64,000 bases of DNA from Mucilaginibacter gossypii (GTDB taxonomy: Bacteria > Bacteroidota > Bacteroidia > Sphingobacteriales > Sphingobacteriaceae). This document shows positions 20,092 to 28,593 of this stretch, one piece after another; within the stretch, counting starts at the first letter, position 1, and every line of letters begins with the position of its first letter. The DNA lies in assembly GCF_900100945.1 (NCBI RefSeq), contig NZ_FNCG01000003.1, positions 310,001 through 374,000 on the forward strand, in the 5' to 3' direction. The notes beneath the pieces were generated by a model, which had not been told where the DNA came from, did not search any database, and saw nothing but the letters and a program-made list of their open reading frames with translations. The position numbers and the translations under genes were made by a program.

Positions 20092-21180
20092 ATGAAAAGA
20101 GCGTGTTTGGGAATTGTGTTGGCTGCACTGTTATTATTGACGGTCGGTGGTTGCGGCGTAGTTAAATCTCTGGGTAAAAATCCGGATGGCGAAGAACTTA
20201 CCCGGTTGGATTCTTTACCAAATTATAAAAATGGAGCTTTTATAAATTTGGCTGAACTTTCCGATTCGACGGTCAAACGTAAATTTCTTTTTCTCAGCAA
20301 ACGTCCTGAAACCATCAGGCCTTCTCACGCACTTCCTTGGATTAAAACCGATCTGAATTCATTAGCTGCTCCTGCACCTACGATCGTTTGGTTTGGACAT
20401 TCATCTTTACTAATAAAAAGCGGGCAGTTTAATATGCTCATTGATCCGGTTTTTAGCAATCATGCCGGACCGGTGCCCGGATTGATTACCGCATTCCCGG
20501 GTACAAAGCATTATCACGCCGATGATATGCCTCAAATAGATGCGCTGATCATTTCTCATGATCACTACGATCATCTGGATTATCGGACTTTGAAAAAATT
20601 AAAGAACCGTATTAAAATGGCTGTTGTGCCGATGGGAGTAGGCGCTGATCTGGTATACTGGGGGTTTGACCCCAAAAAGATCATCGAACTTAATTGGAAC
20701 CAATCGATTACGTTGTCCGGTGGTATTCGGATTACCGCCACCCCAGCCCAACATCGCAGCAATCGTACTTATAAGAATGAGAATAAAACATTATGGGCCT
20801 CTTACGTTTTTCAGATTGGCAATTATAGGCTGTTTTACAGTGGCGATAGCGGGTACGGTCCGCATTTTAAACAAATAGGCCAGCAATTTGGGCCATTTGA
20901 TCTGGCGTTTTTGGAATGCGGGCAGTATAGCCCCAATTGGCCATGGACGCACCTGTGGTTAGGGCAACCCGCACAGGCTGCTGCTGACCTGCATGCCCGT
21001 TTGTTACAGCCTATTCACTGGGCTAAGTTTATTGAAGCTAACCAGCCCTGGAACGAACCGATAAAGAGGCTTGTGTCTGCAGCAAAGGAGTTGGGTGTCG
21101 AACTAAACGTTCCGCGTATTGGGGAGCCTTACACTTTAGGCAATCCCCTCAAACAGTCTGCATGGTGGAATTTTGAATAA
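20092..21180 (+). CDS. MBL-fold metallo-hydrolase lipoprotein (UlaG / NAPE-PLD-like)
   Basis: Metallo-beta-lactamase-fold hydrolase of the COG2220 type, close to NAPE-hydrolysing phospholipase D-like proteins. The signal peptide ends in a lipobox (TVGGC, Cys19-20 region), so it should be membrane anchored. The two-metal motif HDHYDH is at residues 156-161, with DPVFSNHAGP upstream and SGDSGYGPHF and PIHWAKF downstream supplying the later ligands. 362 residues is a normal length. The physiological substrate is unknown; a phosphodiester or lactone is plausible. It converges on the ebo operon. Confidence 0.85.
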   Translation: MKRACLGIVLAALLLLTVGGCGVVKSLGKNPDGEELTRLDSLPNYKNGAFINLAELSDSTVKRKFLFLSKRPETIRPSHALPWIKTDLNSLAAPAPTIVWFGHSSLLIKSGQFNMLIDPVFSNHAGPVPGLITAFPGTKHYHADDMPQIDALIISHDHYDHLDYRTLKKLKNRIKMAVVPMGVGADLVYWGFDPKKIIELNWNQSITLSGGIRITATPAQHRSNRTYKNENKTLWASYVFQIGNYRLFYSGDSGYGPHFKQIGQQFGPFDLAFLECGQYSPNWPWTHLWLGQPAQAAADLHARLLQPIHWAKFIEANQPWNEPIKRLVSAAKELGVELNVPRIGEPYTLGNPLKQSAWWNFE

Positions 21181-21281
21181 CTGCTTTTGTAATATTGAAT
21201 AGTTAATAAGAAGGATCATATACTATGGCAGGATGATCATTTGAACAACCGGCAATCAGTATACAAGGCCAGCTTAGCTAA

Positions 21282-22634
21282 TCAATTTTTCAGGTGCCTC
21301 CAGATGATATCATGAATGTCGGTCGCTATCAGGTCCTGTTTTTCCAATGGGTTATCGGTAATGATCACCGGCTGATATTCTGACGGTACATCCACCCGGC
21401 CATGAGAGCCTTTAATCAGGGCGGCATCCAGTGGAATGACATCCATTACATACCTGAAACCCGCCTTTTTGCGAAGCAATTTGTAGCCGGCGCGGAGCTT
21501 TGAACTCATAAACATCTCAACAGGATCATAACCCGGTTTTTTGTGGATGTCAACTACGCGCGCGTAATCCGGGGCAAGCGCATCATCCAGCCAAAAATAA
21601 TAAGTGAACCAACTTCTCTCATCAGCAATAAGGACGAGGTCTCCGGCCCGGGGATGATCGATGTGATACGTGGCCTGCTCTTCCCGGGTAAGCACCCTTT
21701 CAACACCAGGTACGGCTTCAAGCAGCGCTTTGACCTTTGCCGTTACGCTCGCATCGTTGATGTAGACATGTGCCAATTGGTGATCAGCTACCGAAAAGGC
21801 TTTTGAAGCGCCAGGGTCAAGTATCTCCAGTCCACGCTCAATCCTGATGCCTAACAAGCCGTTTTGCCTCAATACCCGGTTTAAATGAACCGGGCGGTCC
21901 ACCGGGGAGATACCATATTCGGAAAGGATAATGATCTCGGCATCTTTTTTCCTGTAAAACGAAACCAGATCTTCGATAATTTTATCAATATCATTCAGGT
22001 CTTTGGCAATAATTGGTAAATCCGGACCGAATTTTTGCAGGCAATAGTCCAGATGAGGCAGGTATATCAGTGTTAGCGTCGGGTCATGCATCGTATCTAT
22101 TTCCATTGCAGCGTCAGCTATCCAACGGCTTGATTTGATATTGGCGCCGGGCCCCCAAAACTGAAAAAGCGGAAACTGCCCCAACTTCGCCTGAAGGTGG
22201 TCACGCAGGTCGGCAGGCTCCGAGTAACAATCCGGTATTTTTCGTCCGTCGGCAAGGTAATTTGGCCTGGGCGTCACGGAGTAATCCGCCGAGGAGTACA
22301 TATTGTACCACCAAAACATTATCGAGCTCGTGAAAGATGGATCTTCGCTCTTGGCCTTTTCCCATATTTTCTGTCCTTCAACGAGTTTGTTTGACTGCTT
22401 CCAGAATTTTACTTCACAATCCGCGCGGTCATACCACCCATTACCTACAATGCCATTGTCAACAGGAAATTTGCCGGTGACGTAGGCGGACTGCATGGCG
22501 GTGGTAACAGCAGGTAATACAGGCGTTATATGCGTCAAATGTCTGTCTTTGATGTAAGATTTAAGAAATGGCGTATGCTCGCCGATCAGAGACGTGGATA
22601 AACCCACTACATCGATAACTACCGTTTTATTCAT
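21282..22634 (-). CDS. eboF: EboF: alkaline-phosphatase-superfamily phosphodiesterase
   Basis: Nucleotide pyrophosphatase/phosphodiesterase-type protein, the last gene of the ebo operon. The N-terminal VIDVVGLS block and the PAVTTAMQSAYVTGKFP block (about residues 38-54) contain the metal ligand and the Thr nucleophile region; DNGIVGNGWYDR, LIYLPHLDY, ILSEYGIS and KGSHGRVD complete the bimetal site. It has no signal peptide, so it acts in the cytosol unless it is moved by a partner. It starts 14 bp after eboE. In cyanobacteria the ebo genes are needed to move a scytonemin precursor out of the cytoplasm; the biochemical role of EboF is not known. Confidence 0.85.
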   Translation of the reverse strand: MNKTVVIDVVGLSTSLIGEHTPFLKSYIKDRHLTHITPVLPAVTTAMQSAYVTGKFPVDNGIVGNGWYDRADCEVKFWKQSNKLVEGQKIWEKAKSEDPSFTSSIMFWWYNMYSSADYSVTPRPNYLADGRKIPDCYSEPADLRDHLQAKLGQFPLFQFWGPGANIKSSRWIADAAMEIDTMHDPTLTLIYLPHLDYCLQKFGPDLPIIAKDLNDIDKIIEDLVSFYRKKDAEIIILSEYGISPVDRPVHLNRVLRQNGLLGIRIERGLEILDPGASKAFSVADHQLAHVYINDASVTAKVKALLEAVPGVERVLTREEQATYHIDHPRAGDLVLIADERSWFTYYFWLDDALAPDYARVVDIHKKPGYDPVEMFMSSKLRAGYKLLRKKAGFRYVMDVIPLDAALIKGSHGRVDVPSEYQPVIITDNPLEKQDLIATDIHDIIWRHLKN

Positions 22635-22648
22635 AATTGTCTTCTTTC

Positions 22649-23860
22649 TTATGATATCTGCGCTTTAACCCAATCTAATTCCCGGATGATCGATTGTGTT
22701 AGGGGGGCCTTCAGCTCATCAGGTAATACACTCCAGGTATATGTTTCCACTTCCAGGTGTTGTGTAAAAGCAGCGTTCCTGAATTTGTTGAGCACCCTGA
22801 CAATATCGTTTTGTGTTGACTGAACAACACCCATATCCTCTACAAAGACAGGCACATGGAAATGCGCGCGCCATTCATTGACTGCCGGGTTCCGACCATC
22901 TGCCAGGGCTTCCGGTAAATCCGGATAACGGATCAATTCTCCATTTGCGGTTTTCGCGATCACCTGGTGCAGATAGGTTGGCTCGTTGAATCTGGCAAGC
23001 GCGTCGGTCACCTCGTCCCTCATTGCCAAATCCACCGGAAGATGGGCCTTCAAGGCAGCACTGATTTGTATCTTGCCTACCTGGATACCTTTCGCGGCCA
23101 GTTCATCAATGACGCACTCATGTTCCTCATAGCCGATAGCAAAATGGCAAACGTCATAGCATAGGTTAATGTGTTGTTTGACAGCTTCTTCTGCATCAGC
23201 CGGAGACAGGCCAAACTGTTCTCCCAGCACTAAAATACCACGCGGCAACAAGTCGTTTTCAAACCAATCTATAAACTCCCGGCCTGATTCCAGGAACCCA
23301 TCCGGCTCGGGTTCGATATCCAGGTGCATCAGGACCCCGGCCGAGCGGTGTATTTTAAAAAGTGCAGCCATCACTGTTAAAATATTCTCCGTGGCGATTG
23401 CCCTTGCGTTGTTCCTGGCCTCACCGGCCGCATGCCATGGTTTATAGCTTAAGGGAGAGGTTGAAATCCCTCCCTGCAAACCTTCAGGAAGTAATTCGCC
23501 CAATATATGAAACAGGCGTAAGGTATAATCCAAGCGCTCAACTGTTGTCCAATCCGGCGCATGCACTTCGTCCTTAACTACGGTGTTATGGAAACCGCCA
23601 TAGGGGAAACCGTTCATCGTGAAAACATAAGCATCATGATCAGACAGCCATTGTTTAAACTCCGCTAAGTTATCTTCCTCTGCCAGCAAACCCAGGCTGG
23701 CCATATTAGAAAGGCGCAGGCCAATACCCATTTGTTCCTTCCCCGCAAGGGCAGCCCTGATTGCCGGGAAATGGTTTTTCAGGGCCCCGAAAGTTTCCGG
23801 CCAGTTCTCCGCGGGATGGATATTGGTACAATAGGTCAGGTGCGCTGCATTTATTTTCAT
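22649..23860 (-). CDS. eboE: EboE: TIM-barrel metabolite traffic protein
   Basis: Sugar-phosphate isomerase-like TIM barrel of 403 residues, the family known as metabolite traffic protein EboE. Conserved parts include HLTYCTNIHPAENW at the start, MNGFPYGGFH (about 81-90), HLDIEPEPDGFL (about 178-189) and NLCYDVCHFAIGYEE, which hold probable metal ligands (Glu, Asp, His) as in xylose isomerase-like enzymes. It is embedded between eboD (21 bp upstream) and eboF (14 bp downstream). The reaction is unknown. Confidence 0.88.
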   Translation of the reverse strand: MKINAAHLTYCTNIHPAENWPETFGALKNHFPAIRAALAGKEQMGIGLRLSNMASLGLLAEEDNLAEFKQWLSDHDAYVFTMNGFPYGGFHNTVVKDEVHAPDWTTVERLDYTLRLFHILGELLPEGLQGGISTSPLSYKPWHAAGEARNNARAIATENILTVMAALFKIHRSAGVLMHLDIEPEPDGFLESGREFIDWFENDLLPRGILVLGEQFGLSPADAEEAVKQHINLCYDVCHFAIGYEEHECVIDELAAKGIQVGKIQISAALKAHLPVDLAMRDEVTDALARFNEPTYLHQVIAKTANGELIRYPDLPEALADGRNPAVNEWRAHFHVPVFVEDMGVVQSTQNDIVRVLNKFRNAAFTQHLEVETYTWSVLPDELKAPLTQSIIRELDWVKAQIS

Positions 23861-23881
23861 GAGGGCAGATGTTTGTATTGT

Positions 23882-25054
23882 TTAAATTTGCGTTTGCTGA
23901 AGTTCGAATTGCCGGTTGTATAGTTCAATACTCGCTTGTTTCAAAAGCTCGGTATCAATTTCATTCACCTCGGCACCTTCGCCTATAGCATTGAGTAACG
24001 TAATGGTGAGCTCCCCGCCCAAATGTTCACGAAACTCCTCCAGGCCCTGCAATAACGGGCTGTCATCTCCGCTGATCCTTAAGAGCCCGTGGCTGATTTC
24101 AAAGCCTAAGTTTTGGATCAGGCTTACCACGCGCTCACTGTCCGCAGCGGTTAAACGGCCGCAAAGGCAGGAATAAACCGTGTCCAGGGCTATCCCCATG
24201 GCTACTGCTTCACCATGTCGGATATCGAAACCGCTAAGATATTCCAGTTTGTGCGCGCTCCAATGCCCGAAATCCAAAGGGCGTGATGAGCCGCTTTCAA
24301 AGGGGTCGGCGCCGGCAATGTGCTGCATGTGCAGCTGCGCGCAGCGCCAAATCAGGTAATTCATTGCTGCCGCGTCGCGGCTCACGAGGGCGGGTGCGTT
24401 CTGTTCTATCCAGTTGAAAAAAACAGGGTCTTTGATCAAGGCAACTTTGATAGCTTCGGATATTCCGGATCGCCAATCACGGTCGGTCAGCGTGGTCAAA
24501 AACTGGTCATCATTAAAAACAGCGGCAGGGGGGGCGAATGTGCCCAGGAAATTCTTTTTCCCGAAATAATTGATGCTGTTCTTCACCCCGATCCCTGAAT
24601 CGTTCTGAGACAGCACAGTTGTTGGTATGCGGATAAGTTTTACTCCCCGGTGGGCTACAGCAGCGGCGTAACCTGCCATATCCAATACGGCCCCGCCACC
24701 AATTGCTGCGATGTATGAATGCCGGTCTATACCGTAATTATTTACCGCATCGAGAATCATATCAAAATAGCGTTCATCATTTTTTACGTACTCGCCGCCG
24801 GGTATCAGCAAGATCTCGGGCACCAGATGAACAGCAGTATGCGCCTGAAAATAAGAACTGATATCAGAGCATAAATGCCCATGGGCATCGGCAACCCCCT
24901 GATCGACCACAAAAAGGATCTTCCTTAACGCGCCTGAAGTAGCAGCGTTTGTCAGAAAACCGTTCAGAAGGGAATTATCCTTTGCGAATAAAGCCGAAGT
25001 AAAAAAGACGTTATAACTATATTTTACGCTGAAGTTCTGTTGCAAATGTTCCAT
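23882..25054 (-). CDS. eboD: EboD: 3-dehydroquinate synthase-like protein
   Basis: Dehydroquinate-synthase-fold protein of the ebo operon. The NAD-binding Gly-rich stretch is IGGGAVLDMAGYAA, followed by RIPTTVLSQNDSGIGVKNSI. The three probable metal ligands are present: Glu in SGISEAIKVALIKD, His in FGHWSAHKLE and His in IRHGEAVAMGI. It is therefore likely to be an active sugar-phosphate cyclase-like enzyme, but not necessarily the shikimate-pathway one. The ATG at 25054 is preferred because the 42 extra codons upstream would overlap eboC and are unlike the family. About 390 residues. Confidence 0.86.
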   Translation of the reverse strand: MEHLQQNFSVKYSYNVFFTSALFAKDNSLLNGFLTNAATSGALRKILFVVDQGVADAHGHLCSDISSYFQAHTAVHLVPEILLIPGGEYVKNDERYFDMILDAVNNYGIDRHSYIAAIGGGAVLDMAGYAAAVAHRGVKLIRIPTTVLSQNDSGIGVKNSINYFGKKNFLGTFAPPAAVFNDDQFLTTLTDRDWRSGISEAIKVALIKDPVFFNWIEQNAPALVSRDAAAMNYLIWRCAQLHMQHIAGADPFESGSSRPLDFGHWSAHKLEYLSGFDIRHGEAVAMGIALDTVYSCLCGRLTAADSERVVSLIQNLGFEISHGLLRISGDDSPLLQGLEEFREHLGGELTITLLNAIGEGAEVNEIDTELLKQASIELYNRQFELQQTQI

Positions 25055-25083
25055 CGGGGAAGATTTATTGTTATTGAAATTAA

Positions 25084-25974
25084 TTAGGTGACTGCAAAGG
25101 TTTTCGACAGCCACATCGAGAGCGGTAAGAGACAGGCGATCATCAGGGCGAATGTAAGTGAGCTGAATGTGGCAGACCACGAAGCGTCCATCAATATCAG
25201 GGAGATCACCCCGGCCTTCACGGCATTACCAATATTTTTGCCGATTGGTTCTCTTATGGCTGTGAACAGCGGTTTGAATATCATCCAGGTAAAGGGTAAG
25301 ATGAACAGCAGTGACCATAGCAGCCGGTTATTAACGTACGAAAAGTAACTGATAAAGGCAATGACCACAGCATACAAAAATGCCGCTATATACAAGTTGC
25401 TCTTTTTGCCCCCATGAACTTCGCCACGACTGGTCAGGGTAATCGAGAATATGTAAACCACAGGCACTAATGCTAACATTGACCAATGGTTGAGCGCATC
25501 CGGTATTATGCTGACTCCCAGCAGCAGGTTTAATCCCCGGCACATCCCCATATTAAGCGGCCCGAAAAAGGGATGATGTTTGCCAAACTTGTCGTAGAGC
25601 AGTGCACAGAGCGCGATAGCTGCCGCGAGCATACCCGATGCCGCCGAAACGAGAAACGCCAATAGGATACCTGCACTTAACAACAACGTCCCGAGCATTG
25701 AAGCTTCCGGTAAACTAACCCTGCCTGAGGGTATGGCCCTTTCAGGCCGTTCAATCTTATCAGTCTCCACATCGAAAATATCATTAAAAACAATACCGCC
25801 GCCGTAGAGACAAGCTGTGGAAAGGCAAAGCAGGAGGGCGGCCGGCCAGATTCTTTCCACTAAACTACCTGGGGCACTGGCAATAGCGATCCCCGCCAGA
25901 ATATCTGCGATCGAAGTAACAATATTTGCGGGCCGCATGAGCTGAAGATAAATGTGCAGTTTCCTCAAAATCAC
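25084..25974 (-). CDS. eboC: EboC: UbiA-like prenyltransferase
   Basis: Integral membrane protein of the UbiA superfamily with about eight or nine helices. The first Asp-rich motif, NDIFDVETDKIERPERAIPSG (from about residue 64, only its key part NDxxDxxxD matters), is the prenyl-diphosphate/Mg2+ site. The second region is less acidic than in UbiA. It begins with GTG two bases after the eboB stop, which indicates translational coupling. It probably attaches a prenyl group to, or moves, the small molecule handled by the cluster; the substrate is unknown. Confidence 0.87.
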   Translation of the reverse strand: MILRKLHIYLQLMRPANIVTSIADILAGIAIASAPGSLVERIWPAALLLCLSTACLYGGGIVFNDIFDVETDKIERPERAIPSGRVSLPEASMLGTLLLSAGILLAFLVSAASGMLAAAIALCALLYDKFGKHHPFFGPLNMGMCRGLNLLLGVSIIPDALNHWSMLALVPVVYIFSITLTSRGEVHGGKKSNLYIAAFLYAVVIAFISYFSYVNNRLLWSLLFILPFTWMIFKPLFTAIREPIGKNIGNAVKAGVISLILMDASWSATFSSLTFALMIACLLPLSMWLSKTFAVT

Positions 25975-25976
25975 GA

Positions 25977-26963
25977 TTAGCTAATAATGATGGATGATTT
26001 ATCGATTCTCGGTTGCTGGCCGCCGCGCAATATACTGTTACCTTCAAATTTTACGCTTTGATCAACGTTCCTCACCGCCGCGAAATCAGTTTCATCGAGC
26101 TGTCCGCTTTGGGCAAAAGCGGTAACCGCGTTACCGTAGGTGATCAATTGGATATCTTTGTCACTGATGCCGCGTATTTTCATCAGTGCAGCGGTTTTTG
26201 GCACAGCCAGGGGATCACTGATGCCCCAATCAGCAGCCGAATTGACCATGATCCGCTCCGGACCATATTGCCTGGCGATTTCAACCATGCGCTCATTACC
26301 CATTTTGGTGAAGGGATAAATCGTGAATGCGGCCCAAAAACCCCGGTCAAGGACCTCTTTAACGGTCTCTTCGTTGTTATGATCAATGATGACCTTATAA
26401 GGATCGATGCCATGTTCTATCGCGATGTCCATACTACGGCGTGTGCCGTTTTTCTTGTCTCGGTGCGGCGTGTGGACTTGTACCGGCAGGCCGGCTTCCC
26501 TGGCCAGCTCCAGTTGCAAGCGGTAATATTTTTCTTCAGCCGCAGTTTGATCGTCGAAACCTATTTCACCGATACCCACAACACCCTCTTTATAAGCAAA
26601 CAGCGGAAGTATTTCCATCACCTGTTCTGCAAGGCTTTCATTGTTTGCCTCGCGGGAGTTAAGCCCTATGGTGCAATAATGTTTAATGCCAAACTGCGAT
26701 GAGCGAAATCTTTCCCAGCCAACCAGACTGCTGTAATAATCGCGAAAGCTGTCAATGCCCGTCCGGGGCTGTCCCAGCCAGAAAGCTGGTTCTATCAGCC
26801 CAACCACGCCCGCATCAGCCATAGCCTGGTAGTCATCAGTAGTACGGGATGTCATATGTACATGCGGGTCAAAAAAACGCATACCTTTTACGGCGGTTAT
26901 GTCAAATGACTCTGGTTTTTCGCCAGGTATTTGCTCTCTGTTTTCAAAATTGCTGCAACACAT
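25977..26963 (-). CDS. eboB: EboB: TatD-family metal-dependent hydrolase
   Basis: Amidohydrolase-superfamily TIM barrel of the TatD type, as in other ebo operons. The HxH metal motif is in FFDPHVHMTSRTTDDY (about residues 30-45); VGIGEIGFDD supplies the Glu, VQVHTPHRDK and VIIDHNNE supply His ligands, and NSAADWGISDP supplies the last Asp. 328 residues from the first ATG, which lies 9 bp after the eboA stop. An internal ATG at 26882 would give a start closer to the motif and is a fair alternative. The substrate is unknown. Confidence 0.87.
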   Translation of the reverse strand: MCCSNFENREQIPGEKPESFDITAVKGMRFFDPHVHMTSRTTDDYQAMADAGVVGLIEPAFWLGQPRTGIDSFRDYYSSLVGWERFRSSQFGIKHYCTIGLNSREANNESLAEQVMEILPLFAYKEGVVGIGEIGFDDQTAAEEKYYRLQLELAREAGLPVQVHTPHRDKKNGTRRSMDIAIEHGIDPYKVIIDHNNEETVKEVLDRGFWAAFTIYPFTKMGNERMVEIARQYGPERIMVNSAADWGISDPLAVPKTAALMKIRGISDKDIQLITYGNAVTAFAQSGQLDETDFAAVRNVDQSVKFEGNSILRGGQQPRIDKSSIIIS

Positions 26964-26972
26964 ATCCCAAAA

Positions 26973-27845
26973 TTAATTTTTTGTATCGTTAATAAATTCG
27001 TTCCAACTCGTTTTTCTGCCCGCCGCCATCTTTAAAGGATCAACTTTCAACAATTCTTTTGCTGGCTCAAAGCCACTTTCGGCAATAGCTAATGCCACCG
27101 CTTCCCTTTCAAGTTCGCTTAAACCCGGTAATCCTTCCCTGATGTCCTTCAGTATCGCTTCATCCATAAAGTGACTTACTAATCGCCATAGCATAGGATC
27201 TGTACTCCGGCCGGCTGACCAGCGCTCTCGCGCGTAATCGATCAATGTATGTGCAAGGCTGGCATTGGTACGCTGGTCCAATCCCGTGATCAGTTCCAGC
27301 TTTTTTTCGGTGAAAAGTGCCTTTAGCACCATTTGGTTCCAGGCCGGCTCGGGCAGGTTTTCCGCAGGGTAAGGGTTGCGGTACATGATCGCTTCGAGCA
27401 CAACGCCCAGATTACTGCGGTTACCTTCCGCACAGCGTTGTACCCATATCGGGGAGTAAGCAAGCAGAGGCAAAGCCGAATATAAAGCCACCAATTCGTT
27501 CATTTCAGCAGCCAAAAATAGGTTTTCGATATGGCGTTGATAACGCTCCTTATCGGTGGTATCAAGCGTTAACAACAGCCATACCCTGGCAAGCCTGTCA
27601 ACCGACCATCCTGCGATCGAAAAATCTTTACGGATAGCCGATAAATCGGCTTCATTTTCAGGACCGGCATTGACCGGCGCTTTTCCCGTCTTACGCGGCA
27701 AAGCGGCGAAGGCAGCGTTAAATGCTGCGGCAGATGCAGCGTGATTCGCCTGGGTCAGCAGCCAGTCTTTGGCATCCGGGCTTACATGTCTTGCAATGAG
27801 ATCTGTAAGCAGAGGCTTAAATTTTTCTATATCATAAGTGAACAT
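26973..27845 (-). CDS. eboA: EboA-domain protein
   Basis: Helical 290-residue protein matching the EboA family by context and by features such as WSVDRLARVWLLLTL (about 80-94), NSxxxLALYSALPLL-like VALYSALPLLAYS, and RNPYPAENLPEPAWNQMVLK. No catalytic motif is visible. EboA proteins occur only with the other ebo genes. The operon order eboA to eboF is complete here. The family call rests on pattern recognition plus an unambiguous neighbourhood. Confidence 0.85.
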   Translation of the reverse strand: MFTYDIEKFKPLLTDLIARHVSPDAKDWLLTQANHAASAAAFNAAFAALPRKTGKAPVNAGPENEADLSAIRKDFSIAGWSVDRLARVWLLLTLDTTDKERYQRHIENLFLAAEMNELVALYSALPLLAYSPIWVQRCAEGNRSNLGVVLEAIMYRNPYPAENLPEPAWNQMVLKALFTEKKLELITGLDQRTNASLAHTLIDYARERWSAGRSTDPMLWRLVSHFMDEAILKDIREGLPGLSELEREAVALAIAESGFEPAKELLKVDPLKMAAGRKTSWNEFINDTKN

Positions 27846-27881
27846 ATCTTCAAATCATCAGGGTTGACCGAGCCATGTTGC

Positions 27882-28244
27882 TCAGGCCGCGATATAATTG
27901 ATGAGCAATGCGCCGGCAATGATCAGCAGGCCAAAGAACTCTCTCGTTTTTTCTATATAAGGCTTGTCTGCCTGCATCGTTTCTACCAAACTTGGCCTGT
28001 TATATTTCGTTATCCAGTCGCGTACACCATCTTTAGAAAAATAAATGGTGCTTGCGTGAACAAGGTAAATCGCGATCAGGCATAGATACAACCTCGGATA
28101 AACCAAGTGAAAAACTACCAGCCCGCAACATACCGCCGCACTAAGGTAGATTGGTACCCAAAGCCATGGATCGACATCGTTCAGGTTAAGGTAGGCGAAA
28201 ACCAGGAAAGAAAGACAGAAAATGATATTTATAATAGCAATCAT
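27882..28244 (-). CDS. TMEM220-like small membrane protein at the head of the ebo operon
   Basis: About 120 residues with four hydrophobic segments. The conserved FAYLNLNDVDPWLWVPIY block after helix 1 is the TMEM220 family hallmark. It runs in the same direction as eboA with only 36 bp between them, so it is probably the first gene of the operon. An ATG at 28244 is chosen; an in-frame TTG at 28268 would add eight residues. No role is known; it may be a membrane partner of EboC. Confidence 0.72.
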   Translation of the reverse strand: MIAIINIIFCLSFLVFAYLNLNDVDPWLWVPIYLSAAVCCGLVVFHLVYPRLYLCLIAIYLVHASTIYFSKDGVRDWITKYNRPSLVETMQADKPYIEKTREFFGLLIIAGALLINYIAA

Positions 28245-28593
28245 ATTGAACAGATCGTAGCCAGGCAAATTAATAAATGTAATGTAATCTAAGGCTCATA
28301 TATCAATATAAATTTTCTTACGCTGAAGGGTAATGTTTTTGGATTTGTAGCCGGGCGAAAATGCTCACATATAAGAGGTGATGAGTTTTGCAGAGGCAGG
28401 GGGCACTGGTAGAAAGTCGTTTTTGTATAAAATTAAGTCTGGTTTAGGTAATTCTGCGTCGCCGGCTTTAATTAATTTAGCATGGCGTATACCTTATTAT
28501 TAAACCGTACTGAAAAACGTTGGGTTTATTATAATACAAAAGGTTTAAACCATCGCTATTTGCCTGAATTGTTACTGTTTGAAAACCCTAATT
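28245..28593. promoter_or_regulatory. Divergent intergenic region between ebo operon and fucosidase gene
   Basis: No gene. It should hold the promoters of the ebo operon (minus) and the fucosidase (plus). A stretch near 28511-28526, read on the minus strand (AAACCCAACGTTTTTCA), resembles the 22-bp sites found at 32580 and 36132, but with gaps, so it is only a weak candidate site. Nothing else stands out. Confidence 0.35.

Noticed and set aside
25055..25180. 42-codon extension of eboD into eboC
   Set aside because: Overlaps eboC coding sequence and has no similarity to the dehydroquinate-synthase family.
26013..26702. 229-codon open frame opposite eboB
   Set aside because: It is the antisense shadow of eboB; the product shows no domain and eboB has clear metal motifs.
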